Shown: positions 11,877 through 21,416 of the stretch, piece after piece
Position numbering within the stretch: the first letter of the stretch is position 1
How the letters are laid out: every line of letters begins with the position of its first letter
Notes under the pieces: generated by a model
The model's input: the letters and a program-made list of their open reading frames with translations, nothing else
Databases searched by the model: none
What the model was told of the DNA's origin: nothing
From: Rhizophlyctis rosea
Taxonomy: Eukaryota; Chytridiomycota; Chytridiomycetes; Rhizophlyctidales; Rhizophlyctidaceae
Length of the DNA: 64,000 nt
Assembly (NCBI GenBank): GCA_027596075.1
Contig: JADGJC010000016.1
Coordinates: 124,001-188,000 of the forward strand
Direction: 5' to 3'
Translations under genes and position numbers: made by a program

Positions 11877-12374
11877 GTGATCGGTATTTTCCAGGTAAGC
11901 TCACATCCCCCACGATCAACTTGGTACACTTCCTGATAGTGTTGCTCGTCCAGGGAATTCAAAGGGCGCATCTGTATAAAACATTGGGAAGCTGGCAAGT
12001 TGCTGGGACCGCTAAAGTCATTGGTTGGTTCAATAAATAAACGATTGCGCAAGTCTGGAAACATAAAGGGAGTAGGATTATCAAAGCAGAAGCTGGAAAA
12101 AATGTTGGGCCATCGCACCTTGCTGAAATGCAAGCCGTATAATCATTTTGCATGGACTGACTGCCGCACAGTCATTGCTGTGCCACCCGGACTGAGGCGG
12201 GCCAAAGCAACTTGAGCTGGCCACAGTGGCCAGTTGCGCGCTCTTCCCACAACTTCCATCCTCTCCCACGATCGCTTCTCTACATCTTCCCCAACACCTT
12301 TTCATGTTTTCAGTATCACTTAACAGTAACCAGCGGTATTTTCAAACCCATCAACCAAGTCAGCAGAATCAACA
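11877..12374. other. Intergenic upstream of the small unknown gene
   Basis: No gene seen. It contains a palindrome at 12217-12233 and a CT-rich leader just before 12375. Confidence 0.55.
12217..12233. promoter_or_regulatory. Palindrome CTGGCCAC-A-GTGGCCAG
   Basis: Perfect 8-bp arms around one central base, about 140 bp upstream of the ATG at 12375. The dyad symmetry would suit a dimeric transcription factor. Function is unknown. Confidence 0.35.
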
Positions 12375-12922
12375 ATGTCTTTTCCGTCGATCGATGTCAA
12401 ACCCACTCTCCGAAAACCAGCACTGGTAAGCCCATTGCACTCAACCCTTGTAGCCTACCAACAAACGCTCATGAACTCCGCAGAACTTCTCTTCCGACGC
12501 TCGATGGGACCTGTACAGGCACGGCGACCCACGTATCCTCGACTTCGCCCTTTCCGGTCCGGAACCGAAAGACCCAAAACATTCTTGGGTGAATCACGTT
12601 CTCCCTGTCCACGGTACTTTCCCATTCGCTGCCATACCATTTGACACCAACTTGACTGAAATGTTGTGACGACTTACAGTCCCACCCATTGCTCAAAAGC
12701 TGGTTCCACAGGACGAAGGCGATGATGGTATGTTGTGTGTTTGCCATGACTGCCCCTGGAGTCAACCTTGCTTAACTTTTTGACTCCTCCCACATAGCCG
12801 AAGTCACATACCCACCAGTGGACGACAACAAATGGGAGGATCTCGATTTACAATTCTTCAAAAAGACGGCCCCTCATCTGGACGATCCTCTTCAGCGCAT
12901 ACCATCGGCATCTAGTCGGTGA
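12375..12922 (+). CDS. Small unrecognised protein, 117 aa
   Basis: Four exons (12375-12425, 12484-12613, 12680-12727, 12798-12922) join cleanly in frame to 117 residues. The ATG sits in a good context (caacaATGtc). Visible stretches: FSSDARWDLYRHGDPRILDFA, SGPEPKDPKHSWVNHVLP, LVPQDEGDD, and NKWEDLDLQFFKKTAPHLDDP. The protein is acidic, soluble, without signal peptide or membrane segment. All four splice pairs keep one frame, so it is probably a real gene. I do not recognise the family. Confidence 0.7.
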
Positions 12923-13105
12923 CACACTGGCTGAGACACTCCCATATCGATTCCCGTTGCAACACCCTCCCTTATTGCACCAATTGTCAATTGTATATAA
13001 TACGTTATCAAGCTGTTCATAATAATTTATCAAGCTATTGGTATATACAGAAGGAGGGTATCTTTATGGTACAACGATCTATACATGGTTCGAGTGCCAC
13101 GGCAA

Positions 13106-14445
13106 TCAATCACTGTCTTCGTGTTGGGCGGCACGATGACGACGAAGTGCGTCCTGCATGTCACACATGTTAAAGCCAGGTCAGTCCAAACACCATCTTC
13201 ACTTTTGAATGTACCTGACGGGTAAAGCGCATCGGACAATCTGTGCACGCGTGGCTCTTGCTGCTTTCGTCATGTGTAGCTAGATGACCTAGCGCGTAAT
13301 CACGGTCAGCAAATCCTTCACCAGATCTTAGTGAACCGTCCCCTTGTACATACGGGAGAGATCGTGTCTTCTCGTAAAACCCTTGTCACAATCATCGCAC
13401 GAATAAGGTTTGACACGAGCCGAGCAATGCGTTTCCTCGTGCGCCTTGAATACGCACTATCAGGACCATTGTTCCATATGTGTGATGTTTTGAAGTCAGT
13501 GCATACCTTTAAGTTATATTGACGACTGAATTCCTTTTCACATCCTTCATATGGACAACAGTACATCCGCACCACACGTCGCTTCTTGCGGCGGATCACC
13601 TTCGGTGTGGAGGGAAGCTCACATTGTTCCAAAGACAAGACCTCGGCAGATGTGTCAGGAATCAGATTGGTTATTGCATCTGTGGTTGCGGATGGAACGT
13701 TGGAGAGGAGGTCGAATGGGAGGGAAATGTCGGCGGGACTGACGTTTGTAACGTTCATCGGAACAGGGTTGATGTCTAGCGAAGAGGCTTCATCCGCCAA
13801 AGGGGTCCACACGACGTCTTGCGTCGTTGATGTGGTGGAAACGCTACTGAAAAGGGGACCTGAAATATCAAGATCCTCCACAGCATTGGGAACAAACCAC
13901 GCTGATTCCCGAATCAGCGGCGACGACATGCAAGAGGAGGACGGCGATTCCAACGAAGGGAGAGGAGAAGAATCGAGACTGCTATCAATAAAAGGGGAAT
14001 CTATCAGATAGTCCAAGGAGCTATCGTATTGTGGCTCGCCAATAAGCATCTCGAGCTCTGGTAAACTTCCGGTTACATTGACAGGAGAAAGCTCAGGACT
14101 GGGACTCGGCAGAGGATAGCTGAAATTGATGGGGACGAACGGCTCTGCAAATGTAGGCACACGGGAATGCTCTGGTTCGGCAGCAAGGGCAGTGAATGAG
14201 CGCTGTTTCCGAAGACCGCATGGAGGTTTAACAGGAACAGACAAGTGAGGAGTTGAGGGTTCTGGGCACTGTTTGAGCTTGGGTTCTGACTCGTACAGCT
14301 CGAAGTCGTTGTCGGTTTGCAAGCTGGCAAGCAGGTCACTAACGCTACGTGGGAATGTGATAGGCATACTTGCTGATGGGGTAGCGGCAGTTGATAGTAC
14401 AGAAAGAAACAATTGGTGTTGGTGGTAGGTGGTAGAATTTCGCAT
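13106..14445 (-). CDS. C2H2 zinc-finger transcription factor (three C-terminal fingers)
   Basis: Probable sequence-specific DNA-binding regulator in the nucleus. The start is the ATG at 14445 (MRNSTTYHQHQ); the frame is open further upstream but without ATG. About 325 residues of Ser/Pro/Asp-rich, probably activating sequence precede a basic stretch (IRRKKRRVVRMY). Finger 1 is CPYEGCEKEFSRQYNLK joined across an intron to AHEETH. Finger 2 is CDDCDKGFTRRHDLSR, joined by an intron with strong donor gtatgt to HLATH. Finger 3 is CTDCPMRFTRQ joined to DALRRHRAAQH. The protein ends at the TGA at 13106. Introns interrupt all three fingers. A possible TATA (tatata, 14482-14487) lies about 37 bp upstream of the ATG. 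Confidence 0.85.
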
Positions 14446-15073
14446 TTGTGCTTGAGGGAGGTATTTGGAGGGAGGGTTGTTTATATATGTGGACGCGTCT
14501 GGCCCCACCCTTTCAAAACTCTGACAAGTTGACGGGTTGCATCTTCGAATCGAAGATAAATCAAAGGTCACCTGCCGAATATGGCTTGCAAAGTATGTCC
14601 ATTTTGGGTCAAACTGACTGCATGGTTTCTGATCATTTGGTCACCTCCGAAAAGTTCGATTCGACGATGCGACACATCTCAAATTTGTCAGCGAATTGCC
14701 CACCTCCCTTCTTTGAACTTGCAATTCCCTTCCCTTGCTCCCGTTCTTATATAACAATTTTCATTGGATCCGCAGTCAGCATTGAGCTGCGGAAAATGTG
14801 CAAAAATTCCCAGGCGCCGCACCAGTCGGTTCTCCCAGCAGCAATTCGTCAATGTGTTATCCACATTGCTATCAAATAGACCCATTCCATCACGCAACTG
14901 TTGGAACGAAGTTCCCTCATGCGGCACGGCGATCATTAAACTCAGGCCGCGCAGTTGTATGGGTTTCTTCCCGCCGTAAGGCCAGCACCCCTTGGTCGAA
15001 TATGCTCGTCAAGTCTACTCATTAATCTATTTACATCAAATCAAGACTACATTACATAAAACATACATGTACA
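14446..15073. other. Intergenic, zinc-finger gene promoter
   Basis: No gene supported. The promoter of the zinc-finger gene lies at the left end and the 3' flank of the ankyrin-like gene at the right end. Confidence 0.55.
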
Positions 15074-15808
15074 TCAGTTTACACTTAACCCCTTCCGTCC
15101 ATCATTCCTCCAGTCACTCCTTTCGATCAGGATATTCTCCATCCACCATCCAAATACATCTTGCCGCACCCCCGTGTCCCGCAGCCAGAAGGTCATAAAG
15201 CTGCTCTCAAAGGGTATCCTGAGCTCTAGATTACTTCCTTTCCACCAAATCAGAACGTCCATGTGCCCATTTTGAGAAGCTCCTAGCAATGCCTCGATTG
15301 AATACTTCAAGGGCAAGCCGCTCGCTTTCCACCACTCCAATACCGCAACGTGCCCAGCTTCAGATGCGTTATCCATTGCCTGCTCCGAATACTTGAAAGG
15401 CACCAACCCACTATTCCTCCACCAATCTAAGACCGCTATGTGGCCATTACGGCTGGCGCTATTTAACGCGCTTTGTGACCAAAGGAGATCTAACCCACTC
15501 TCCTTCATCCACCAATCTAACACGTGAACATGCCCTTTTCGAGAAGCTTGGTTCATTGCCCACATCGTGTAGACCAGTTTCTCATTGGGGTGCCGGCGTT
15601 TCCAATCCAACCACCAGTTCAGGAGCGGAACGTGCCCCTTGCGTGAAGCAGCGTCCATGAAGAAGGAAGGGGAGGATCGTATGGTGGCATCTCGAAGATG
15701 GGCATAGGCATACAAGACTTTCAGTAGGACGCCGACTTTGAAGGCAATCACTGGTGGTGAGGCACGACGAACGATGTCATCAATAAGTTCGAGTGGAAGG
15801 TGCAGCAT
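15074..15808 (-). CDS. Ankyrin-like repeat protein with GH-x-x-VLDWW repeats
   Basis: Intronless, 244 residues, true ATG at 15808 (MLHLPLELIDDIVRRASPP). The first ~30 residues resemble an F-box-like helix (LPLELIDDIV). At least five ~34-residue helical repeats follow, each with AS-x-x-GH-x-x-VLxWW: ASRKGHVPLLNWW, ASRKGHVHVLDWW, ASRNGHIAVLDWW, ASEAGHVAVLEWW and ASQNGHMDVLIWW. This divergent ankyrin type is, from memory, expanded in chytrids and in some giant viruses. A possible role is a ubiquitin-ligase adaptor, inferred only from the F-box-like start. The single exon contrasts with its intron-rich neighbours and fits a recently duplicated family. Confidence 0.75.
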   Translation of the reverse strand: MLHLPLELIDDIVRRASPPVIAFKVGVLLKVLYAYAHLRDATIRSSPSFFMDAASRKGHVPLLNWWLDWKRRHPNEKLVYTMWAMNQASRKGHVHVLDWWMKESGLDLLWSQSALNSASRNGHIAVLDWWRNSGLVPFKYSEQAMDNASEAGHVAVLEWWKASGLPLKYSIEALLGASQNGHMDVLIWWKGSNLELRIPFESSFMTFWLRDTGVRQDVFGWWMENILIERSDWRNDGRKGLSVN

Positions 15809-16352
15809 TCTGAGGAAGGGAAGGCTGCAAGTGGGTAATGTGTATTGCTGGTTGCGGTGACCGTGGACAATGTTAGGCAGGTTTTTGCATGATAAAGACG
15901 CGAAGTCCTACCGTTGGCACGACTGTACGCTTTTGTGCTAAAGAAGCTCACAAACACTTGGGTTGAGGTGACAGCGCGGTGGAATGCTGTTTACAACAAC
16001 AGGGTGGACCAGCGTAGAGGCCGTTGAAAATAAAAAGGTTGAGGAACCACAGTTTTGCCTCAGAGGGTTTTGCCTGTTGCGGTTTGGAATTTTGCAAACG
16101 CCCGTTTTTGATGCTTTACCCAAAATGGGAATAATTTGTCAGACCTTGTTTATGAAGGTCCCCCCCCCCAAAAACAACAGAAGTGACAACTGATGGTAAT
16201 CCGAGAAACTTTGACTCAAGTGACTCCAGTACTCTAATAAATCAATTGTATGCACATTACGTCTAACCACATAGGCACCAAGATGCAACTTGTGTGCATC
16301 GATATAGTGAATGTCGTCCATCTTGGATATTGCACAAATCTCTTCAAGCTTC
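15809..16352. other. Intergenic
   Basis: No gene seen. It contains a C8 homopolymer at about 16161-16168. It should carry the promoter of the ankyrin-like gene. Confidence 0.5.
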
Positions 16353-17423
16353 TTACGTCACATTGGACTCGGTCTTCTTGATTTCCCAACACCCATCAAA
16401 AAACCCCTTTTTGGCAAGGCGAGACCATGCCAGCCTTCCCACCCATGCCCAAAGGCATCCTGCAAACGATAAAATGCATGCCATTACCGCTGTCCAGAAA
16501 GCGGGATGCCACTGAAAAGTCGCCTGCCAAGTTGCTGGGAAAACCTTTCCAGGATCGTAAAATAAACTTAACCAGTAGCTTTCCACCCCGGCTGTGTGCG
16601 CGTACATAAAGCATATTAGCCATATAGAAGTCACCTACAAGACGACTAAGCCAATACATACCTGCCACAAGCAGATGTGCTCCGATTACGCCAGCCGATA
16701 GCCAAATCCACCAGCAGCAGCAACCACCTGCATTCTCCTTTGTCTGCCTTCCACGTGCACTTGCCCTTGCATGTAGCAAAGCAGACACAAAGTACAGTAG
16801 GCTGTATCCCACTGCAGCACAGAGACATGGTACTGCCCCGTATCGCCACACATACAACTGCGCTGCGTAGAAAAATGAACCGAAGAAGAGTCGGACAAGG
16901 GTATTTCCAGTAATGAAGGGACAATCTTGATGGAGATTATCCACGCAACACTGAGCGGAAGCTGTCGAATTGCTGAAGAGCGTGCAATGAGATAGATATT
17001 GATACGGAGTGAATGTTACGATTTTGTTCATGCTGGTTGCTGTGTCGACCGGCTCTGTGTACCTAACATGGTGCCCCAAAATGGTCAGAAGTTTGGTACT
17101 AGCCTGGAGACCACAATATGATCAGCTCACGTTGCCGTAAACCACGGTTTTCCATCAAAGGCAATGAGCCCGCATATCAGGGCGGCAACAGCCAAGACTA
17201 GCAGCACACATCTATGTAGAAGTATACTGCGGTGGTCTCCAACAGGGGGCTTGGCTGATGGCGAGACGATATCCTCAGACAAGATGGTGAGTTCTGTGGG
17301 AAGTGGTGGGTATGTGTATGTTGGAACACCACTTCCTCTCCGCTTCGCGCTGACTTCGGGTGATTGGACCTCGTGTAGAGAGTAGGCGGGAGGTAAATGA
17401 GGAGGGGGCGACTGACTGGACAT
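16353..17423 (-). CDS. Four-TM membrane protein with N-terminal PPxY motif (paralog A)
   Basis: Unrecognised integral membrane protein, 319 residues, exons 17131-17423, 16635-17062 and 16353-16591. The Pro-rich cytoplasmic N-terminus carries PPAY (residues 11-14), a WW-domain ligand of the kind bound by Rsp5/NEDD4 ubiquitin ligases. TM1 is LHRCVLLVLAVAALICGLIAF. A Cys-containing outer loop (QCCVDNLHQDC) follows, then two more hydrophobic blocks, a loop AGVESYWLSLFYDPGKVF, and the last TM FWTAVMACILSFAGCLWAW. The topology recalls claudin/PMP22 or fungal Sur7 proteins, but no signature proves that. Intron 1 is phase 2 and intron 2 is phase 1, identical to paralog B next door, so the pair arose by tandem duplication. 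Confidence 0.75.
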
Positions 17424-17817
17424 ATTGGGGCGGGACTTGCATGTTGAAAGCTTCTCTGCTGACTGTCTAAAATTCTGAGGCGGAAGCTCAAGAAAGCCTC
17501 ACACACGCGAAGGAGCCTCGCCCACATGGACACAAGAAGTACAAGAGGTGTCAAGAGCTCATTTTCAAGTGGACCATAATCAGATCACAGCCACCCCTCT
17601 CGCGCAGGTCCGAATCGACTGGACGGAGAGAGTGGAGAGGGACGCAACTGAATTCCATCTTTGTCCATTCAGTCTGTTGGTATACATTTTCTATCTGTAA
17701 CTGCTTATGTATGTACAACATATACCAATTCCGGATGGGGTGACTATACGGGATGGAAGGACCCGTCACCAGTTAAAAATTCCTCACGCACGGCGAAATG
17801 CCTCGATTCCTCTCCCG
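17424..17817. other. Spacer between the tandem paralogs
   Basis: Serves as promoter of paralog A and 3' flank of paralog B. No other feature was seen. Confidence 0.55.
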
Positions 17818-18894
17818 CTAGGACCGTTGAGCTATGGTCTTCCTAACAAATTCTCCAAAGCAGGCCCACAATGCCGCAACGTACGCAATCAGGCAGGCGG
17901 CGATGCCCAACTTGAACCCATCATGCCAATTCCAATGCTCCAGGGTATAATCTAAAAAATGTGACAACGGATCGGCGAAAAGGCTGATGTGGTAGCTTTG
18001 GATGGCCGCTGTCCATGTACAAGAATTTACAAACTTGAGTTGAGGTAAAGACAAGCAGTTGTCTTGTGACCATTAAAGAACGCACCAGAAAGTATTAGCG
18101 TTCCACCAATGATGATTGGGCCCCATTTCCGAAGGACACCATGGCCTGCGTCAGTCCTGAGTCCTTTGAGGCAGACAAGAAGTATGCACCAACATGTCGC
18201 GACTCCAAGTAGAACGATCGAGGTCAGGAAGATTGCCAGGGTCGAGTTCTTCAGTAAGGGCGCGAAGAAAGTTGCCGCATAGGTATTGGTGGTGCCAAAG
18301 TCTTTGGTGGAGAAAATGCTCGGAGGTTCATCCCAGCATGCCAAGGGATGACTCGCTTCAGTGGTCCCTGGCTCATCCAATTTCCAGGTGCATCGACTAA
18401 TTTCATGATGCAACGGGCTGAGGTGGATCGTGGATATGGTGAGGATGGTTCCGGGCTTAGTTCGGTCGACATTTGTCCCTTCTATATAACTGTGACACAC
18501 ATAGTCAGATCAGAGTATGATGAGCATGTCAATTGAAACAAACTTACGAGTAGTCAGCCCATGGAAGTGCCAGACTTGCACAACTACACGAAAATGCAGC
18601 AATGCACAACAGGAGCAGAACAATCATGTGGAGCTGGTTGTTTGAGTCGCGAGAGCCTCGTGGGGTTTTTGCATCTGGATTTGCATCGCCGTACCGCTGC
18701 CCCGACTCAACAGGCGAGAGCGCGTAGTAGTGTGTGACGTTCTCTGGTGAAGCTTTTGCAGTAGTTGATGCTGTGGCAGTTGCAGGGTCGTCGGAGTAGG
18801 AAGGTGGAGGGTCGCAAGGAATGGAGATCTCGGGAGGGAATTGTGTGTCGTTTGCATCGCGAGCTACTGAAGTTACTGATACCTGGCCAGTCAT
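17818..18894 (-). CDS. Four-TM membrane protein with N-terminal PPxY motif (paralog B)
   Basis: Second copy of the same architecture: 318 residues, exons 18548-18894, 18071-18489 and 17818-18008, same intron phases as paralog A. PPSY is at residues 30-33 in CDPPPSYSDD. TM1 is MIVLLLLCIAAFSCSCASLAL, then an outer loop with Cys (ISRCTWKLDEPG), TM2 LAIFLTSIVLLGVATCWCILL, TM3 GPIIIGGTLILSGAFF, loop AAIQSYHISLFADPLSHF, and TM4 FKLGIAACLIAYVAALWACF. The loop aligns to AGVESYWLSLFYDP of paralog A directly after the same phase-1 intron. Overall identity is low, so the duplication is old. Function is unknown; PPxY suggests control by a WW-domain ubiquitin ligase. Confidence 0.75.
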
Positions 18895-19288
18895 TGTTCA
18901 CTCCTTGCTTCCCGGTCGTCAGTGACGGCCAAAGGGTTCCGTGAAGGGTGGGAAAGAGGGTGCCGCACCGTACTTATGCTCCTCCTTTGGAGGAGTGATT
19001 ATTTAGAGTTGTAAGTGGGCTAGAAAGTGCGGAGACCTCGCCCTGTCACCTGCGAAAGTGTTGCCCACCAAGGCGCAGCCCGCAGTATAACCGGAAGTGA
19101 AGCGACTTTCCATCAAACCATTTTTGGTTTGATGAGTCCGCATTCCGAACCCTAACAGCCAATCAAATACCGGGAATTCCTTTCATCAAGTACTATTGCA
19201 ATAAAACAGGACCAATCTCAGGCTGGCGCCTCACAACTCAGTAATACTAATGATCAACGTGATTTTGTGGGAGACGTGTGAGGTGTAA
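18895..19288. other. Intergenic with hairpin
   Basis: 3' flank of the two-TM gene and promoter of paralog B. It contains the inverted repeat at 19111-19134. Confidence 0.5.
19111..19134. repeat. Perfect 10-bp inverted repeat
   Basis: CATCAAACCA and TGGTTTGATG flank a TTTT loop. It lies about 220 bp upstream of paralog B and 155 bp beyond the stop of the two-TM gene. It may be an operator-like dyad or an RNA hairpin. Confidence 0.5.
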
Positions 19289-20913
19289 TCAAGCTTCTTT
19301 GGCCTTGACATCGCCGACAGACTCTTCACTGTCTTCCGCAACTGCGTTCACATCGGCCCCTTCACTACTCTCGCTCCTGGCCCCTCCAACCTCTTGAGGT
19401 TCTGATCTATTCGTTGAACCTGCCCGTGCCTCCTTCATCAACCTCCCCAGCTTCTCTACTTGTTCCGGTTCGTACCCGGCATCAACTAATCGTGCCAAAG
19501 TCTCATCCAGCTTGTCGGTATTGGCTATTGTTGGGAATGAGTGGTCAGGTACGTCAAAAATTCAGAATTGATTTTCCGAAACAAAAAGTGAACCAGACGG
19601 CACTTACCATTCCGCACCGCCTCCATCAATTCAAATGGAATCGTTCGTCTCCCTGACGGCAACACGTTGTCCTTCTTCGCTCTCGCCACATGACTCTCAT
19701 CTACCACCCCATTCTCATCACTGAAGATACTGTAGGGTGCATGCTTGCTGGCCTCCAACGTATTCATGACGATATCGTCGGGACGGACCGCAGAATCTGG
19801 TCGCAAGCTTGCTTCTACAGCCTTCTTAATCTGATCCTCATGATGCATTTCTGCAGCAACAGTCCGTTGCATCTGAACGAGCGGGTCCACTGGGTAGCGT
19901 AGAGCAGGCCGAGGTTGTGGAGCAGGAATGCCATTGTTATTCCAAAGAGCGCTCAACCCGGGGTTGGTTGGTATGGGCAACGGACTTCGTAGGTGTGGAG
20001 CCACATCTTCGTATACACAAGATGGAAATGCGTGTGCTAAATGCATGGGAATGAGGAAAATCACCTGGGAAAGAAAGTCGTATAATGCCGCCAATATTAG
20101 AATCGGAAGCAAAATACGGTTCATCGGAAAAGCTCAAAATCCTTACAACTTCATTTGTCGGTCCAGCCTGCTTGACCCATTTGATCCTCCCATCCCACGT
20201 CCACAACAAGCCCCGCTGACTATCCTCTTCATTAAGCTTCGCCAACAGTGCTCTAAGCCCTTTACGATCCGCACCATTCAGTCCAGGCCCTTTCCAATAA
20301 AACGGCACGGTGGAGATGAGGATGAAGGCGGCTATCGTGAGGCAGACATAGCCGAGCATATGCCTCAACCCAACAAAAAGAGTTTATAAGCACATCCATT
20401 TTTGCGCACAAAGGAAGTCAAAATGCGGCCCCATACTCTGATCCAACACAGAAACTAATGATCATGACTATTATATCAAAAAGGAAGAGGACGCCAACCA
20501 TTCGTCGCATCCAGATCCGACTGTTGCTGCGTAAATATTGCTGGATGGTTTCTATGCGTTCATCGTACACACTTAGTGGCATCTGCAATCAATGACGAAA
20601 TGATGTTGGGTATCAGTCATGATTCCTGGACCATTGGCGCCGAGACCATCTGAGACAACTGCGGTCGTTTTCCACGATGATTGATCCGCCATGTTTTTTT
20701 TCGCAAGGAGTCTTTCTTTACCTGATTCCACAACAACTCCGAATGCTTCCCTGTAACCTTTTCCCGGAAATACAACGAGATCATGAGACAGACTGTCGTG
20801 ACTTCGGGCAAAGCGCGGTAGTCCGCAATATTGACGGATGTGGCCGTTTCGACCTCGACGGGTCTAGCCCCATCATCGATTTTGACAGCAACGGTTTGCA
20901 CCGCGACGTCCAT
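19289..20913 (-). CDS. Unrecognised two-TM protein with UBA-like C-terminus
   Basis: Multi-exon gene starting at the ATG at 20913 (MDVAVQTVAVKIDDGARPVE). Exon 1 is 20722-20913, joined in frame to MPLSVYDERIETIQQYLR at 20582. TM1 is MVGVLFLFDIIVMIISFC. After an intron comes TM2, MLGYVCLTIAAFILISTVPFYW, then KGPGLNGADRKGLRALLAKLN and DGRIKWVKQAGPTNEV. The next exon (VIFLIPMHLAHAF, SCVYEDVAPHL) runs into a polar Pro-rich tail with MEAVRNA. The final exon TDKLDETLARLVDAGYEPEQV looks like a small three-helix UBA/CUE-type fold. A membrane-anchored ubiquitin-related role is possible but is inference only. I do not recognise the family. Confidence 0.65.
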
Positions 20914-21416
20914 TTGTGAAGAGTGGGATTTGTGGGCTGCACGACGAATGGGAAAGAAAGGCACCTTTCCAGCAGGTATGGAACTGTGTGGTGGTGGAAG
21001 ATGAGGTGCGATCAAGAAGTTTTCGAGGTGACGGTTGACATTCAGGGTTCGTTCCTTTGCAGGAAACAAGAAGACTGCGGAGTTGGAGAAAACTTGTGAC
21101 TCTTCCAACTCGCCCAGGTTGCACGAAAGGAAGGTTTCTTTTCCCAGGAAAGGTGAAAAGCGCAGCTTCTGTTGTGCAAGGTGATACCACAGTGCTTCAG
21201 GGTCCTCCAGGAGGGCGCCACGCGATTGGTGGCACAGGCACCCCGGCACAGTCACGTCTGCAATCCATCCCTTCACCTCCTCTAACCCGACAACACATCA
21301 AAAATTTTGTCATCACACACCAGACCTAATAAGTAACATTTACATACCGAAGCAGATCCAAATAATAAAAACACAAATATACCAATCTATATGTACACTA
21401 AAACTAGCTACCTAAC
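20914..21416. other. Intergenic between the two-TM gene and zuotin
   Basis: Holds the promoter of the two-TM gene; an open frame extends through it but has no ATG before 20913. One copy of the recurrent 10-mer TCAGGGTCCT is at 21197-21206. Confidence 0.5.
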
